64,000 nucleotides of DNA from Lachnospiraceae bacterium (lineage in GTDB: Bacteria > Bacillota > Clostridia > Lachnospirales > Lachnospiraceae), in NCBI GenBank assembly GCA_015057635.1, contig SVEB01000011.1, positions 1 to 64,000 on the forward strand. The letters run 5' to 3'. The translations under genes and the position numbers were made by a program. The notes below the pieces were generated by a model. The model saw only the letters and a program-made list of their open reading frames with translations. It searched no databases and was not told the DNA's origin. Positions 43,582 through 52,324 of the stretch are shown in pieces (position 1 is the first letter of the stretch; each line of letters starts with the position of its first letter).

Positions 43582-43641
43582 ATAAAAGATTAGCAAAAAT
43601 GGAATGAAATAGAACGAAAATGACAGGAGGAAGAAAGGAAA

Positions 43642-44871
43642 ATGGGTACATTCGATCTGTCAAAAGAATATGGTGTGGTGCTGGAAGGCGGCGGTGCAAA
43701 AGGGGCTTACCAGATTGGCGTATGGAAAGCAATGATGGAATGTGGCGTTAAGATCAAAGGCGTTTCCGGAGTATCCGTTGGAGCGTTAAACGGTGCCATG
43801 ATGTGCATGCAGGACATAGAACTGGCGGAGCAGGTGTGGGAAAATATCTCTTATTCACAGGTCATGGAAGTGGACGATGAGCAGATGGATTATCTCTTAA
43901 AACGCAATCTAAAAGAACTGGATCTTAAGAAGGTGACAAAGACAGGTGTGAAAGTGCTTGCCGATAAAGGACTTGATGTGACACCGCTTAGAAACCTGAT
44001 TGAGGAAGTAGTGGATGAGGAGAAGATTAAGAATTCCCCGATCGAGTTCGTGCTTGGTACATTTTCATTGGATGGATTTAAGGAAAAGGAAATCGTGGCA
44101 CAGGAGGCAGAGGATGGCTATTTAAAAGACTATCTTTTAGCAAGTGCGTATTTTCCGGCATTTAAGAATGAGAAGCTGCATGGCAGAAAGTATATGGATG
44201 GCGGGGTTATCAACAATGTGCCGATTGATATGCTTTTAAACCGAGGTTATGAGGACATTCTTGTAATCCGTATATTTGGAATCGGAATGGAGAAGAAAGT
44301 GAAGATTCCGGAAAATGTAAATGTGGTACAGATAGCGCCAAGAGTAAATCTGGGAAATCTTTTAGAATTTGAAAGCCAGAAAAGCAGGCGGAATATGAAA
44401 ATTGGTTATTATGACGGACTACGATGTTTTTGTTCACTGAAAGGAAAGATTTATTATATCGACAGCAAATGGACAGAAGAAGATTGCATGTTAAGGCTGA
44501 TACGAAGCAGTGAGATTGTACAGATGGCATTGTTAGAATATTATAAGCAGGAATATACCAATTTAGATATCTATAAAAGAGAAATGCTTGAGATCGTAGC
44601 GCCGGGGCTTGCACAGGAACTAAAGTTAGGCAAAGGTTGGACGTATCAGGAACTTTACCTGGCACTGATCGAACTGTCCGCAAAATACATGCGTGTGCCA
44701 AAATATCAGGTCTATACAGAAGAAGAGCTGCTAGAGGAAATCAAGAAGCGATATGAAAAGGCAAAGACAAAGATACAGTCAATCAAAAGTGAAAAACAAA
44801 AGGAGGAAGAGGCGAGCAGAGAAATGCCGCTTTTTGTTGAACTTGTGCTGAATCTTTTGGTGATGGAATAA
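43642..44871 (+). CDS. patatin-like phospholipase
   Basis: 409 residues. Catalytic dyad and oxyanion elements are visible: EGGGAKGAYQIGV, the nucleophile motif GVSVGALNGA (Ser) and the Asp in MDGGVINNVPID. The rest is an alpha-helical C-terminal extension of about 150 residues with a Lys/Glu-rich stretch and a hydrophobic end. RssA-like proteins deacylate lipids at the membrane. GGAGG precedes ATG. Confidence 0.9.
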   Translation: MGTFDLSKEYGVVLEGGGAKGAYQIGVWKAMMECGVKIKGVSGVSVGALNGAMMCMQDIELAEQVWENISYSQVMEVDDEQMDYLLKRNLKELDLKKVTKTGVKVLADKGLDVTPLRNLIEEVVDEEKIKNSPIEFVLGTFSLDGFKEKEIVAQEAEDGYLKDYLLASAYFPAFKNEKLHGRKYMDGGVINNVPIDMLLNRGYEDILVIRIFGIGMEKKVKIPENVNVVQIAPRVNLGNLLEFESQKSRRNMKIGYYDGLRCFCSLKGKIYYIDSKWTEEDCMLRLIRSSEIVQMALLEYYKQEYTNLDIYKREMLEIVAPGLAQELKLGKGWTYQELYLALIELSAKYMRVPKYQVYTEEELLEEIKKRYEKAKTKIQSIKSEKQKEEEASREMPLFVELVLNLLVME

Positions 44872-44899
44872 TAACTGGAAAAAAGAAGAAAATGATTTC

Positions 44900-44927
44900 T
44901 TGACAAATTCAAGTTATGCAGTATAAT
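44900..44927 (+). promoter_or_regulatory. promoter of argF
   Basis: TTGACA, 16 nt, TATAAT. The following AT-rich sequence (44930-44970, ATGTATAAATAAACA and similar) could hold an ARG box, but I cannot define it confidently. Confidence 0.75.
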
Positions 44928-45012
44928 GTATAAATAAACAATATATATGCATAAACTTACATATATTTATGAGACGGGTGCGAAGCAGCAGTTTTATAAA
45001 GGAGGGGTTAGT

Positions 45013-45948
45013 ATGAATTTGAAGGGACGTTCATTTTTAACGCTGAAGGATTTTATGCCGGAAGAGATCTTATATCTGTTAGATTTGGCAGCAGAGTTAA
45101 AAGCAAAGAAAAAGCAGGGAATTACAGGTGAGAGCTTAAAGGGAAAGAATATCGCATTGATTTTTGAAAAACCATCTACCCGTACGAGATGTGCATTTAC
45201 AATCGGGTGCATCGATGAAGGAGCACATCCGGAATATCTCGGAAAAGACGATATTCAGCTTGGCCACAAGGAAAGCGTAGAGGATACCGCGAGAGTATTA
45301 GGAAGAATGTTTGATGGAATCGAGTTTAGAGGATTTAAGCAGGAAACGGTTGAAAAACTTGCAAAGTATTCAAAAGTTCCTGTATGGAATGGACTGACGG
45401 ATCTCTATCACCCGACTCAAATCCTGGCGGACTTCTTAACCATTAAGGAACAGTTTGGATATCTTAAAGGAATCCATCTTGTATTTGTGGGGGACGGAAG
45501 AAATAATATGGCAAACAGTCTGATGATCGGATCTGCAAAGCTTGGTCTGCATTTTACGATTTTAGCACCAAAGGAACTGTGGCCGTCTAAGGAATTGTGT
45601 GAACAGTGTGAGGAGTATGCAAAGGACTCTGGTGCAGTGATCACGGTTACGGATGATAAGAATGCTGTAAAGGGAGCCGACGTCATTTATACGGATGTAT
45701 GGTGTTCCATGGGAGAAGAGGCAAAGGCAGCCGAACGAATCGCCTTATTAAAGCCTTATCAGGTGAATTCGAAACTGATGGGCATGACCGAGAAGGAGGA
45801 CACCATTTTTATGCACTGTCTTCCTGCGGTAAAGGAAAATGAAGTAACAGAAGAAGTATTTGAAAAGTTTGCAGACATAGTGTTTGATGAGGCGGAGAAC
45901 CGCATGCATACCATTAAGGCGGTCATGGTTGCAACACTTGGAAAATAG
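45013..45948 (+). CDS. argF: ornithine carbamoyltransferase
   Basis: 311 residues. Carbamoyl-phosphate motif [12 protein letters not shown], and the ornithine-binding HCLPA are intact. It makes citrulline from ornithine. The catabolic form ArcB is closely similar, and no arc or arg genes are adjacent to decide; a single-gene unit with its own promoter favours the biosynthetic role. Start is ATG 45013 with AGGAGG at ideal spacing. Confidence 0.94.
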   Translation: MNLKGRSFLTLKDFMPEEILYLLDLAAELKAKKKQGITGESLKGKNIALIFEKPSTRTRCAFTIGCIDEGAHPEYLGKDDIQLGHKESVEDTARVLGRMFDGIEFRGFKQETVEKLAKYSKVPVWNGLTDLYHPTQILADFLTIKEQFGYLKGIHLVFVGDGRNNMANSLMIGSAKLGLHFTILAPKELWPSKELCEQCEEYAKDSGAVITVTDDKNAVKGADVIYTDVWCSMGEEAKAAERIALLKPYQVNSKLMGMTEKEDTIFMHCLPAVKENEVTEEVFEKFADIVFDEAENRMHTIKAVMVATLGK

Positions 45949-45960
45949 TATGAGGAAAGA

Positions 45961-46248
45961 ATGAAGAAACTAATGAGATTTTTAAAAGATAAGAATCTGG
46001 TGTTAGATACGGTGAATATTATAATCAGCATCCTGCTTCTTATCTTTATTGTATTAATATTTATAAACCCATCCAATCCGCTTTATATGCTTGGAACAGT
46101 GTTATTAGGCGGATTTATGAATATGCTAAACGGACTTAAGCATATTCGTGGCACAAACCGTTCCAAAAAGAATATGGGCATGTCCATGATTTTAGTCGGA
46201 GCCATTATCATGATATTAGGAATGTACTTTTTCCTGCAGATTTCTTAA
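45961..46248 (+). CDS. small membrane protein of unknown function
   Basis: 95 residues. A basic N-terminus is followed by three hydrophobic segments (about 15-35, 41-55 and 73-94). No family recognised. It lies 12 nt after argF and probably shares that transcript, followed 113 nt later by a LiaF-like gene. GAGGAAAG precedes ATG. Confidence 0.75.
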   Translation: MKKLMRFLKDKNLVLDTVNIIISILLLIFIVLIFINPSNPLYMLGTVLLGGFMNMLNGLKHIRGTNRSKKNMGMSMILVGAIIMILGMYFFLQIS

Positions 46249-46361
46249 GGGAAAATGAGGTCACTTTAATCAAACTTTAATTTGTAATTCTTAGGAAAGG
46301 AAGGTATCATAGATACTAGGAAAAAAGAGAAAACAGATTAAAAGAAAAGGAGTGATTTAGG

Positions 46362-47258
46362 ATGAAGAAAAATATGTCGAATCTCATATGGGGCGCCGTA
46401 TTTATTTTAGCAGGACTTTTTATAGCAGGAAAAGCATTTAATTTATTTACATTCAACATCTTCTTTGATGGATGGTGGACCCTGTTTATTATTGTTCCTT
46501 GCTTTATCGGGCTCTTTAATAACAGAGATGACAGAAGCTCCAATATTGTGGGCTTGATCGTCGGAATTCTTTTATTGTTATCTGCACAGGATATCATTCG
46601 CTGGAGAATGATGTTCCCATTATGTTTAGCAGCCATTTTTGTTTATGTCGGCTTAAAGATGGTGTTTGGAAAAGAACATAGGATGGAACAGGATAAATAT
46701 ACAAGCTATCAGAGTTATGATTACAAAGATAATACGTATGAAAGCGGAAATTATACCAATAATACAAACAGCAGTAATGATACGAAACAGCAGAGCACAT
46801 ACCAGGAAGGAATAGAAGTCAAAGCCGGGGAACCGGTATATTCTTCAACCGGTGCAAGTTCTGAGTATGCGTATCAGTCAGAAAGTCAGGGAAATACACG
46901 GGGAAGCAGTTACAGCGGATTTAGAAACGGTCATGCCGTATGTACAGCGGTATTAAGCGCAAAGGAGATCCGTTTCAATAATGAGCTCTTTCAGGGGGCC
47001 GTTCTATCAAGCGTTCTTGGTGGAATTGAGTTAGATCTTCGAAATGGGATTATTCAGGAGGATGTAGTGATTGAAGCAAGAGCCGTTCTTGGAGGCATTG
47101 ACATTATGGTTCCAGGGAATGTAAGGGTTGCAGTGAACTGTACACCAATCCTTGGAGGAGTGGAGAACTCCACAAGAACACCGTTTGGAGCAAATGAACA
47201 TACTCCGACTATTTTTCTGAATGCAACTTGTGTTTTAGGTGGTATCGATGTAAAATAA
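46362..47258 (+). CDS. LiaF-like membrane protein (DUF5668 plus LiaF C-terminal domain)
   Basis: 298 residues. The N-terminal membrane region has four hydrophobic segments (about 8-25, 36-50, 60-75, 83-103). A Ser/Tyr/Asn-rich linker (about 110-185) joins it to a beta-rich C-terminal domain with GG repeats (SVLGGIELDLRNG, VLGGIDIMVPGNV, ILGGVENST, CVLGGIDVK). This is the pattern of LiaF-type envelope stress inhibitors. LiaR/LiaS are not adjacent, so regulatory partners are elsewhere or absent. AGGAG lies before ATG. Confidence 0.85.
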   Translation: MKKNMSNLIWGAVFILAGLFIAGKAFNLFTFNIFFDGWWTLFIIVPCFIGLFNNRDDRSSNIVGLIVGILLLLSAQDIIRWRMMFPLCLAAIFVYVGLKMVFGKEHRMEQDKYTSYQSYDYKDNTYESGNYTNNTNSSNDTKQQSTYQEGIEVKAGEPVYSSTGASSEYAYQSESQGNTRGSSYSGFRNGHAVCTAVLSAKEIRFNNELFQGAVLSSVLGGIELDLRNGIIQEDVVIEARAVLGGIDIMVPGNVRVAVNCTPILGGVENSTRTPFGANEHTPTIFLNATCVLGGIDVK

Positions 47259-47293
47259 TATTCAGATAGCACTGGATCGATGGAAAGTAAGAT

Positions 47294-47325
47294 GGGCTGC
47301 CACAATGTGTGACAGCCTATTTTTT
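47294..47325 (+). terminator. terminator after the LiaF-like gene
   Basis: GGCTGCCACA/TGTGTGACAGCC stem with one mismatch, then a run of T. Confidence 0.75.
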
Positions 47326-47500
47326 AATTTCTGGAAAAGTTAAAAACTTTCCTGGAAATTAAAAAACTTCAAAGGATGCGTACAAAGCATATGCTTCGAG
47401 AGGACAAGGCGATATTGCCTTAAAAAAGAAGATAGGAAGAGTATGAAGTGGCAAGGTGACTTTGCTTTGATTCAGAATGCAAAAGGCCATTTGCGGAAAT
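47326..47500 (+). repeat. two-copy intergenic element, copy F2
   Basis: It begins with a 16-bp hairpin (AATTTCTGGAAAAGTT with AACTTTCCTGGAAATT, 47326-47360). Block 1 at 47375-47396 and block 2 at 47403-47419 match copy F1 at 18/22 and 13/17 bases, with the same six-base spacer. A short stretch near 47475-47495 resembles the F1 end (GGCCATTTG). It lies between a terminator and the DUF6145-like gene, as copy F1 lies between a terminator and lon. Confidence 0.65.
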
Positions 47501-47559
47501 CATTTGCAGAAGGTTTTTGCGGTCGCGGAATAGGAAAGAGATAAGGAAGGCAGTGAAGA

Positions 47560-47910
47560 ATGAGTTTAGAAAAGATAGTTTTATGTGTTAGCAGTGCTTA
47601 TGATAGAAAGTTTTATATTAGTGAGAAATTTACAGGTCTGCCACAGGCGATTAAGGATGAGCTTCAGATTATGTGCGTGATGTACACAGAGGAAGTAGGG
47701 GGAGAGCTTACCCTTGCGTTTGACGAAGAAGGGGAGCTTCTCTTTCATGTATCTTGTGATGAAGAAGATCTTTTGTTTGATGAGATTGGAAGCGTGTTAA
47801 AGATAAAAGATATGCAGAACAAGAAAAAAGAGCTGTTGGAATCCCTTGAGATGTACTACAAAGTATTTTATTTAAAACAGGATGCATCTGCTTTTCTGGA
47901 TGAAGAATAA
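47560..47910 (+). CDS. DUF6145-like protein
   Basis: 116 residues of a Lachnospiraceae-type family I recall as DUF6145: MSLEKIVLCVSSAYDRKFYIS, IMCVMYTEEVGGE and KKELLESLEMYYKVFYL are its conserved segments. No catalytic motif or membrane segment is apparent. It precedes coaX by 29 nt and so may be cotranscribed. GGAAGG stands before ATG. The family assignment is from memory and not confirmed. Confidence 0.7.
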   Translation: MSLEKIVLCVSSAYDRKFYISEKFTGLPQAIKDELQIMCVMYTEEVGGELTLAFDEEGELLFHVSCDEEDLLFDEIGSVLKIKDMQNKKKELLESLEMYYKVFYLKQDASAFLDEE

Positions 47911-47939
47911 AAAGCAGATGATAGGAAGGAGAACCAAGG

Positions 47940-48713
47940 ATGTTATTAGTAATTGACGTAGGTAATACCAATATTACACTGGGACTTTTTGATAAAGAAG
48001 AAATCGTAGCGAACTTTAGGCTGATGACAAAGACAATCCGTACATCAGATGAATACGGACTTCTAATCTGTGACCTGTTAAAATCAAGAGGTACGGATAA
48101 GAGTGACATTGCGGATGTAATCATCGCAAGCGTTGTACCGGGAATCATGCATTCTCTGACAAGCGGCATCATCAAGTATCTGAATCATAATCCAATCGTG
48201 ATCGGTACCGGAACGAAGACAGGCATCCGTTTGGCAGTCGCGAATCCGAAAGAAATCGGTCCTGACCGTGTGGTGGATGCGGTAGGCGCATATGAAATTT
48301 ATGGTGGCCCGGTTCTGGTTATTGACTTTGGAACAGCAACAACGTATGATTTGATTACAAAAGACGGTTCTTTTGTAGCCGGAATCACAAGCCCAGGAAT
48401 CAGAATGGCAGCGAACGCGTTATGGAATGATACCGCAAGACTGCCTGAAATCGAGATTAAGATGCCAGATTCCGTTCTTGCCAAAGATACGGTGTCAAGC
48501 ATGCAGGTTGGACTTCTTTACGGCTGCATCGGACAGACGGAATATATTATTCAGAAAGTAAAGGAAGAAAGCGGACTTCACGATTTAAAGGTTGTTGCGA
48601 CCGGAGGACTTGGAAAAGTGATTTCAGATGCTACGCCGATGATTCAGGAATACGATCCGTATCTGACGCTGAAAGGACTGCGTCTGATTTATTTAAAATG
48701 CAAAGGCAAGTAA
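47940..48713 (+). CDS. coaX: type III pantothenate kinase
   Basis: 257 residues. The ASKHA-fold motifs are present: [17 protein letters not shown] at the N-terminus, [22 protein letters not shown] and GGLGK. It phosphorylates pantothenate, the first step of coenzyme A synthesis, in an ATP- and monovalent-cation-dependent way. GGAAGG precedes ATG. dusB follows after 69 nt. Confidence 0.95.
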   Translation: MLLVIDVGNTNITLGLFDKEEIVANFRLMTKTIRTSDEYGLLICDLLKSRGTDKSDIADVIIASVVPGIMHSLTSGIIKYLNHNPIVIGTGTKTGIRLAVANPKEIGPDRVVDAVGAYEIYGGPVLVIDFGTATTYDLITKDGSFVAGITSPGIRMAANALWNDTARLPEIEIKMPDSVLAKDTVSSMQVGLLYGCIGQTEYIIQKVKEESGLHDLKVVATGGLGKVISDATPMIQEYDPYLTLKGLRLIYLKCKGK

Positions 48714-48782
48714 GAGAGAAAAAGGGATATGCAGCACGATAGAGGAAACGCTGTATAGATTTGATAATAGAAAGAGGTAAGT

Positions 48783-49781
48783 ATGAGCTTTACAATAGGA
48801 AATGTTCGGATACCGGGAAAACTGGCGCTTGGGCCAATGGCAGGGGTTACTGACCTGCCATTCCGTCTGTTATGCAAGGAGTGCGGGGCAGATCTCATTT
48901 ACACAGAGATGGTCAGTGCAAAGGGAATCATGTATCAGAATAAGAATACAGAAAGCCTTCTTGTAGTGGAAGAGGAAGAGCGCCCCGTTGCACTTCAGCT
49001 GTTTGGCGAAGATCCTGTTATTATGAGTGAGATGGCAAAGCGTATTGAGCATCGAAATTTTGATATTTTGGATATCAATATGGGATGTCCGGTTCCAAAG
49101 GTAGTCAATAACGGAGAAGGGTCCGCGCTTCTTAAGAATCCAAAAAGGATCGGAGAGATCGTATCCGCAGTGAGCAAAGCAATTAATAAGCCGGTTACGG
49201 TTAAGATTCGAAAAGGATTCACAGAGGATAGCATTAATGCAGTGGAGGTCGCAAAGGTACTAGAGCAGAGCGGAGCAGCAGCAGTTGCACTTCATGGAAG
49301 AAGCAGAGAGCAGTATTACAGTGGAAAGGCAGACTGGGAAATCATTCGAAAGGTGAAGGAAGCAGTGTCGATTCCGGTAATCGGAAATGGAGATATCTTT
49401 ACACCACAGGATGCAAAACGCATGTTAGAAGAGACCGGATGTGATGCTATCATGTTAGCAAGAGGGGTAAGAGGAAATCCATGGCTGTTTGGACAGGTAA
49501 AGGAGTATTTAGAGACCGGAAACTTAATTGAGAAGCCATCGATCGATGAGGTGATCACAATGGTTTTACGTCATGCCAGACTGCAGATCGATCATAAGGG
49601 TGAGTTTACTGGCATGCATGAGATGCGCAAACATGTGGCGTGGTATACAACCGGATATCCGAAGTCAGCTAAGCTAAGAAGCCGTGTCAGTGAGATTGAG
49701 ACATATGATAGTCTGGTATCTTTATTGCAGGAGTATAAAGAATATTTAGCAGGAACCAGAGACATGCATGGAGCACAGTAA
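48783..49781 (+). CDS. dusB: tRNA-dihydrouridine synthase
   Basis: 332 residues. FMN-binding TIM barrel with the Dus signature: GPMAGVTDLPFR at the N-terminus, the catalytic Cys motif NMGCPVPKV, ALHGRSREQYYSGKADW, and GNGDIF. It reduces uridine in the D loop of tRNA. AGAGG lies before ATG. In many Firmicutes it is found close to coaX as here. Confidence 0.94.
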   Translation: MSFTIGNVRIPGKLALGPMAGVTDLPFRLLCKECGADLIYTEMVSAKGIMYQNKNTESLLVVEEEERPVALQLFGEDPVIMSEMAKRIEHRNFDILDINMGCPVPKVVNNGEGSALLKNPKRIGEIVSAVSKAINKPVTVKIRKGFTEDSINAVEVAKVLEQSGAAAVALHGRSREQYYSGKADWEIIRKVKEAVSIPVIGNGDIFTPQDAKRMLEETGCDAIMLARGVRGNPWLFGQVKEYLETGNLIEKPSIDEVITMVLRHARLQIDHKGEFTGMHEMRKHVAWYTTGYPKSAKLRSRVSEIETYDSLVSLLQEYKEYLAGTRDMHGAQ

Positions 49782-49802
49782 ATAAGTGGTAATAGTCACC
49801 AA

Positions 49803-49843
49803 TGTCAGTAATGAGGAAAGCTTGGCCTTCGTCATTACTGACA
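49803..49843 (+). terminator. hairpin after dusB
   Basis: Perfect 12-bp arms TGTCAGTAATGA/TCATTACTGACA with a 17-nt loop; no U-run follows, so termination efficiency is uncertain. Confidence 0.55.
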
Positions 49844-49870
49844 AAGTAATGGAAAATTTTGAGAAAAGTA

Positions 49871-49899
49871 TTGATTTTTCGGGGGAAACATATTAGTAT
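49871..49899 (+). promoter_or_regulatory. probable promoter of asd
   Basis: TTGATT, 17 nt, TAGTAT, about 95 nt before the start. No lysine riboswitch is visible in the leader. Confidence 0.45.
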
Positions 49900-49994
49900 A
49901 CATAGCAAACAGACAAATGTTCGCTGTAGACAAACACACTTTTCCAGAATAGGAATAAGATGTGTAAATAAAAAGGGATACTAGGAGGAGAAAC

Positions 49995-51083
49995 ATGAAC
50001 AAGTTAAGAGTAGGCATTTTAGGCGCAACTGGCATGGTAGGCCAGAGATTTATCTCACTTCTTGAGAATCATCCATGGTTTGAAGTTGTTACAGTAGCAG
50101 CAAGTGAGAGAAGTGCAGGAAAGACATATGAAGAGGCGGTTGGGGATCGCTGGAAGATGACAAAGCCGATGCCAGAAGCAGTAAAAAAACTGGTCGTTAA
50201 AAATGTTAGTGAAGTCGAAGCGGTAGCAGCAGGTGTTGATTTTGTATTCAGTGCCGTTGATATGTCAAAGGATGCAATCAAAGCGATTGAAGAAGCTTAT
50301 GCGAAGACGGAAACTCCGGTAGTATCCAATAACAGTGCGCACAGATGGACCGACGATGTACCAATGGTGATCCCAGAATTAAATCCAGAACATTTTGAAG
50401 TAATTAAGAGCCAGAGAAAGCGTCTTGGAACAAAGCGCGGATTTATCGCAGTTAAGCCAAACTGCTCTATTCAGAGCTACACACCGGTACTTCATGCATT
50501 ACGCGAGTTTGGACCAAAGGTAGTCGTTGCTACTACTTATCAGGCGATTTCCGGAGCAGGCAAGACATTTAAGGACTGGCCAGAGATGATTGATAATGTA
50601 ATTCCTTATATCGGGGGCGAAGAGGAAAAGAGTGAACAGGAGCCGCTTAAGATTTGGGGCAAGGTAGAGGATGGAAAGATCGTAAAGGCAAACGGACCTC
50701 TTATCACAACACAGTGTATTCGTGTGCCAGTTTCCGACGGACATACTGCGGCCGTATTCGTAAGTTTTGAAAAGAAGCCGACCAAGGAACAGATGATCAA
50801 AGCCTGGGCAGAGTATAAGGGACTTCCGCAGGAAATGAATCTTCCAAGCGCACCAAAGCAGTTCATCAAGTATTTTGAGGAAGACAACCGTCCACAGACT
50901 AACTTAGATCGTGATTATGAAAATGGAATGGGAATCTGTGTGGGAAGAGTAAGGGAAGATACCGTTTATGACTATAAATTCGTTGGCCTTTCCCATAATA
51001 CAGTCCGTGGAGCGGCAGGCGGAGCTGTGCTGAATGCAGAATTATTAAAGGCACTTGGCTATATCACAGCGAAGGAAGCATAA
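49995..51083 (+). CDS. asd: aspartate-semialdehyde dehydrogenase
   Basis: 362 residues of the Asd group that includes archaeal and fungal forms (longer, with GILGATGMVGQRF at the N-terminus). The catalytic Cys lies in KPNCSIQSY. NADPH-dependent reduction of aspartyl phosphate feeds lysine, methionine and threonine synthesis. AGGAGG precedes ATG. Single gene, closed by the terminator at 51183. Confidence 0.94.
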   Translation: MNKLRVGILGATGMVGQRFISLLENHPWFEVVTVAASERSAGKTYEEAVGDRWKMTKPMPEAVKKLVVKNVSEVEAVAAGVDFVFSAVDMSKDAIKAIEEAYAKTETPVVSNNSAHRWTDDVPMVIPELNPEHFEVIKSQRKRLGTKRGFIAVKPNCSIQSYTPVLHALREFGPKVVVATTYQAISGAGKTFKDWPEMIDNVIPYIGGEEEKSEQEPLKIWGKVEDGKIVKANGPLITTQCIRVPVSDGHTAAVFVSFEKKPTKEQMIKAWAEYKGLPQEMNLPSAPKQFIKYFEEDNRPQTNLDRDYENGMGICVGRVREDTVYDYKFVGLSHNTVRGAAGGAVLNAELLKALGYITAKEA

Positions 51084-51182
51084 AAGTAATAACAAGGTTA
51101 TAAAAACAACAAGATCATAAAAGTAACAACATCATAAGAAAAGAGAAAGTATGCGTTATAAACTTTTCTCAATATAAAAAAT

Positions 51183-51217
51183 AGCCTATCCAAGAAACTC
51201 GGATAGGCTGTTTTTTT
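51183..51217 (+). terminator. terminator between convergent asd and the next gene
   Basis: AGCCTATCC/GGATAGGCT stem with a nine-base loop, followed by a T-run that reaches the stop of the opposite gene. Confidence 0.9.
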
Positions 51218-51935
51218 ACTGTTCAAATAGATAGCGGATAAATTCCACTGCATTTTCATTATGAGTGCCGCTTGCTACAATGCCAAGCACTGGACGATCT
51301 TTGAATGTGCCATACTGGCTGAATAATGGAACGTCATCCAGATAGATGCCGTATACCGATACTGGTCCGGTTGCATTATCAGCTGTTTCGTCATCTTCCA
51401 CACGAAGGGCGGAAGAGAAGAAGCAGTCGGAAAGGGAACTGTAAAGGTCTGTTGGCAGCTGATCGGAAAGCGGACTGAACATGCCGGACACCGCATAGTT
51501 TCTAAACTGGGATTCCGGTGCGATGAACACATCCAGCTCACCGGCATAAATATAGGTTGCAATACGTTCTGCAGAAGTGTAGTCAGATTCGTTTAAGGTA
51601 TAGCTTGTATCAAAATAAATCTGTTCTTTTTCTGTATCGATATTTAAATAGGATGAGAATTCATCCTGCACTTTTGTTACCTGGTCTTCCGGAAAACCAA
51701 AGTTTGCGACGGCCACATGCAGCACAGTTTCCGGCTTTGGAGCAAGAACTGTGTAAAAAAAGTAACCGATGAATGCAATAGCAATAAGGATAACAACTAA
51801 TTTAGTTAAATAATAATCTTTAAAATACTGCCATTTGTCACGGCCATGGAGTTCCTTAAACTTCTGCTTTTCTGATTTGGGAGCACGTCTCTGGTAAATA
51901 TCTGCTCCATCGTCTAATACGGTTTCTTTTGCCAT
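51216..51935 (-). CDS. single-pass membrane protein of unknown function
   Basis: 239 residues. A basic cytoplasmic N-terminus (KSEKQKFKELHGRDKWQYFKDYY), one membrane helix (about 45-65) and an extracytoplasmic domain of about 170 residues. That domain has a solute-binding-like alternation (LHVAVANFGFPE, ELDVFIAPESQFRNYAVSGMFSPL) but no recognised family. ATG at 51935 follows AGAGGG. Likely a membrane-anchored extracellular protein of Clostridia; ligand unknown. Confidence 0.8.
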   Translation of the reverse strand: MAKETVLDDGADIYQRRAPKSEKQKFKELHGRDKWQYFKDYYLTKLVVILIAIAFIGYFFYTVLAPKPETVLHVAVANFGFPEDQVTKVQDEFSSYLNIDTEKEQIYFDTSYTLNESDYTSAERIATYIYAGELDVFIAPESQFRNYAVSGMFSPLSDQLPTDLYSSLSDCFFSSALRVEDDETADNATGPVSVYGIYLDDVPLFSQYGTFKDRPVLGIVASGTHNENAVEFIRYLFEQ

Positions 51936-52324
51936 AGTATCCTGTTACCCTCTTTCTAAGTAGCTTTTATTATGAATATCTTAGCACATGAGGAAGACAA
52001 ATAAAAGAAATTAATTATAAAAAATTGCTAAAATCACATGCATTTTGGGGTGATTTCTGCATGTTGTGCTGATAAAAACAGAGTGAGGCAGGATAGAATA
52101 TTCAGAATGAGGGGATCACAAAGGTAAAAAGAAGCTCAGGGGAAAAGAATTAGAAAGCTCTTAATCATAGTAGGAGATAAGAGCGGACATACAAAATGAC
52201 ATCGTTAGGAATACAGGGGGAAACCTGCCTCGCGATGTCATTTTGCATATAGGTGTATAGCGATTATAGGATATGATGCTGCCCTGTATAGGGTACAGGG
52301 CAGTATCGGTTAAGGAGAGCAAAC
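51936..52324 (-). other. gap with two inverted repeats beyond amtB
   Basis: Contains a perfect 13-bp inverted repeat CAAAATGACATCG/CGATGTCATTTTG at 52192-52245 and a perfect 10-bp one CTGCCCTGTA/TACAGGGCAG at 52279-52303. The latter lies 22 nt after the amtB stop and may end that transcript, although it has no U-run. No gene is called. Confidence 0.6.

Noticed and set aside
43352-43585. 77-codon frame after DUF2325
   Set aside because: It runs through the terminator hairpin 43406-43473 and has no ribosome site.
49782-49994. Lysine riboswitch ahead of asd
   Set aside because: Too short and without the conserved five-helix junction sequences.
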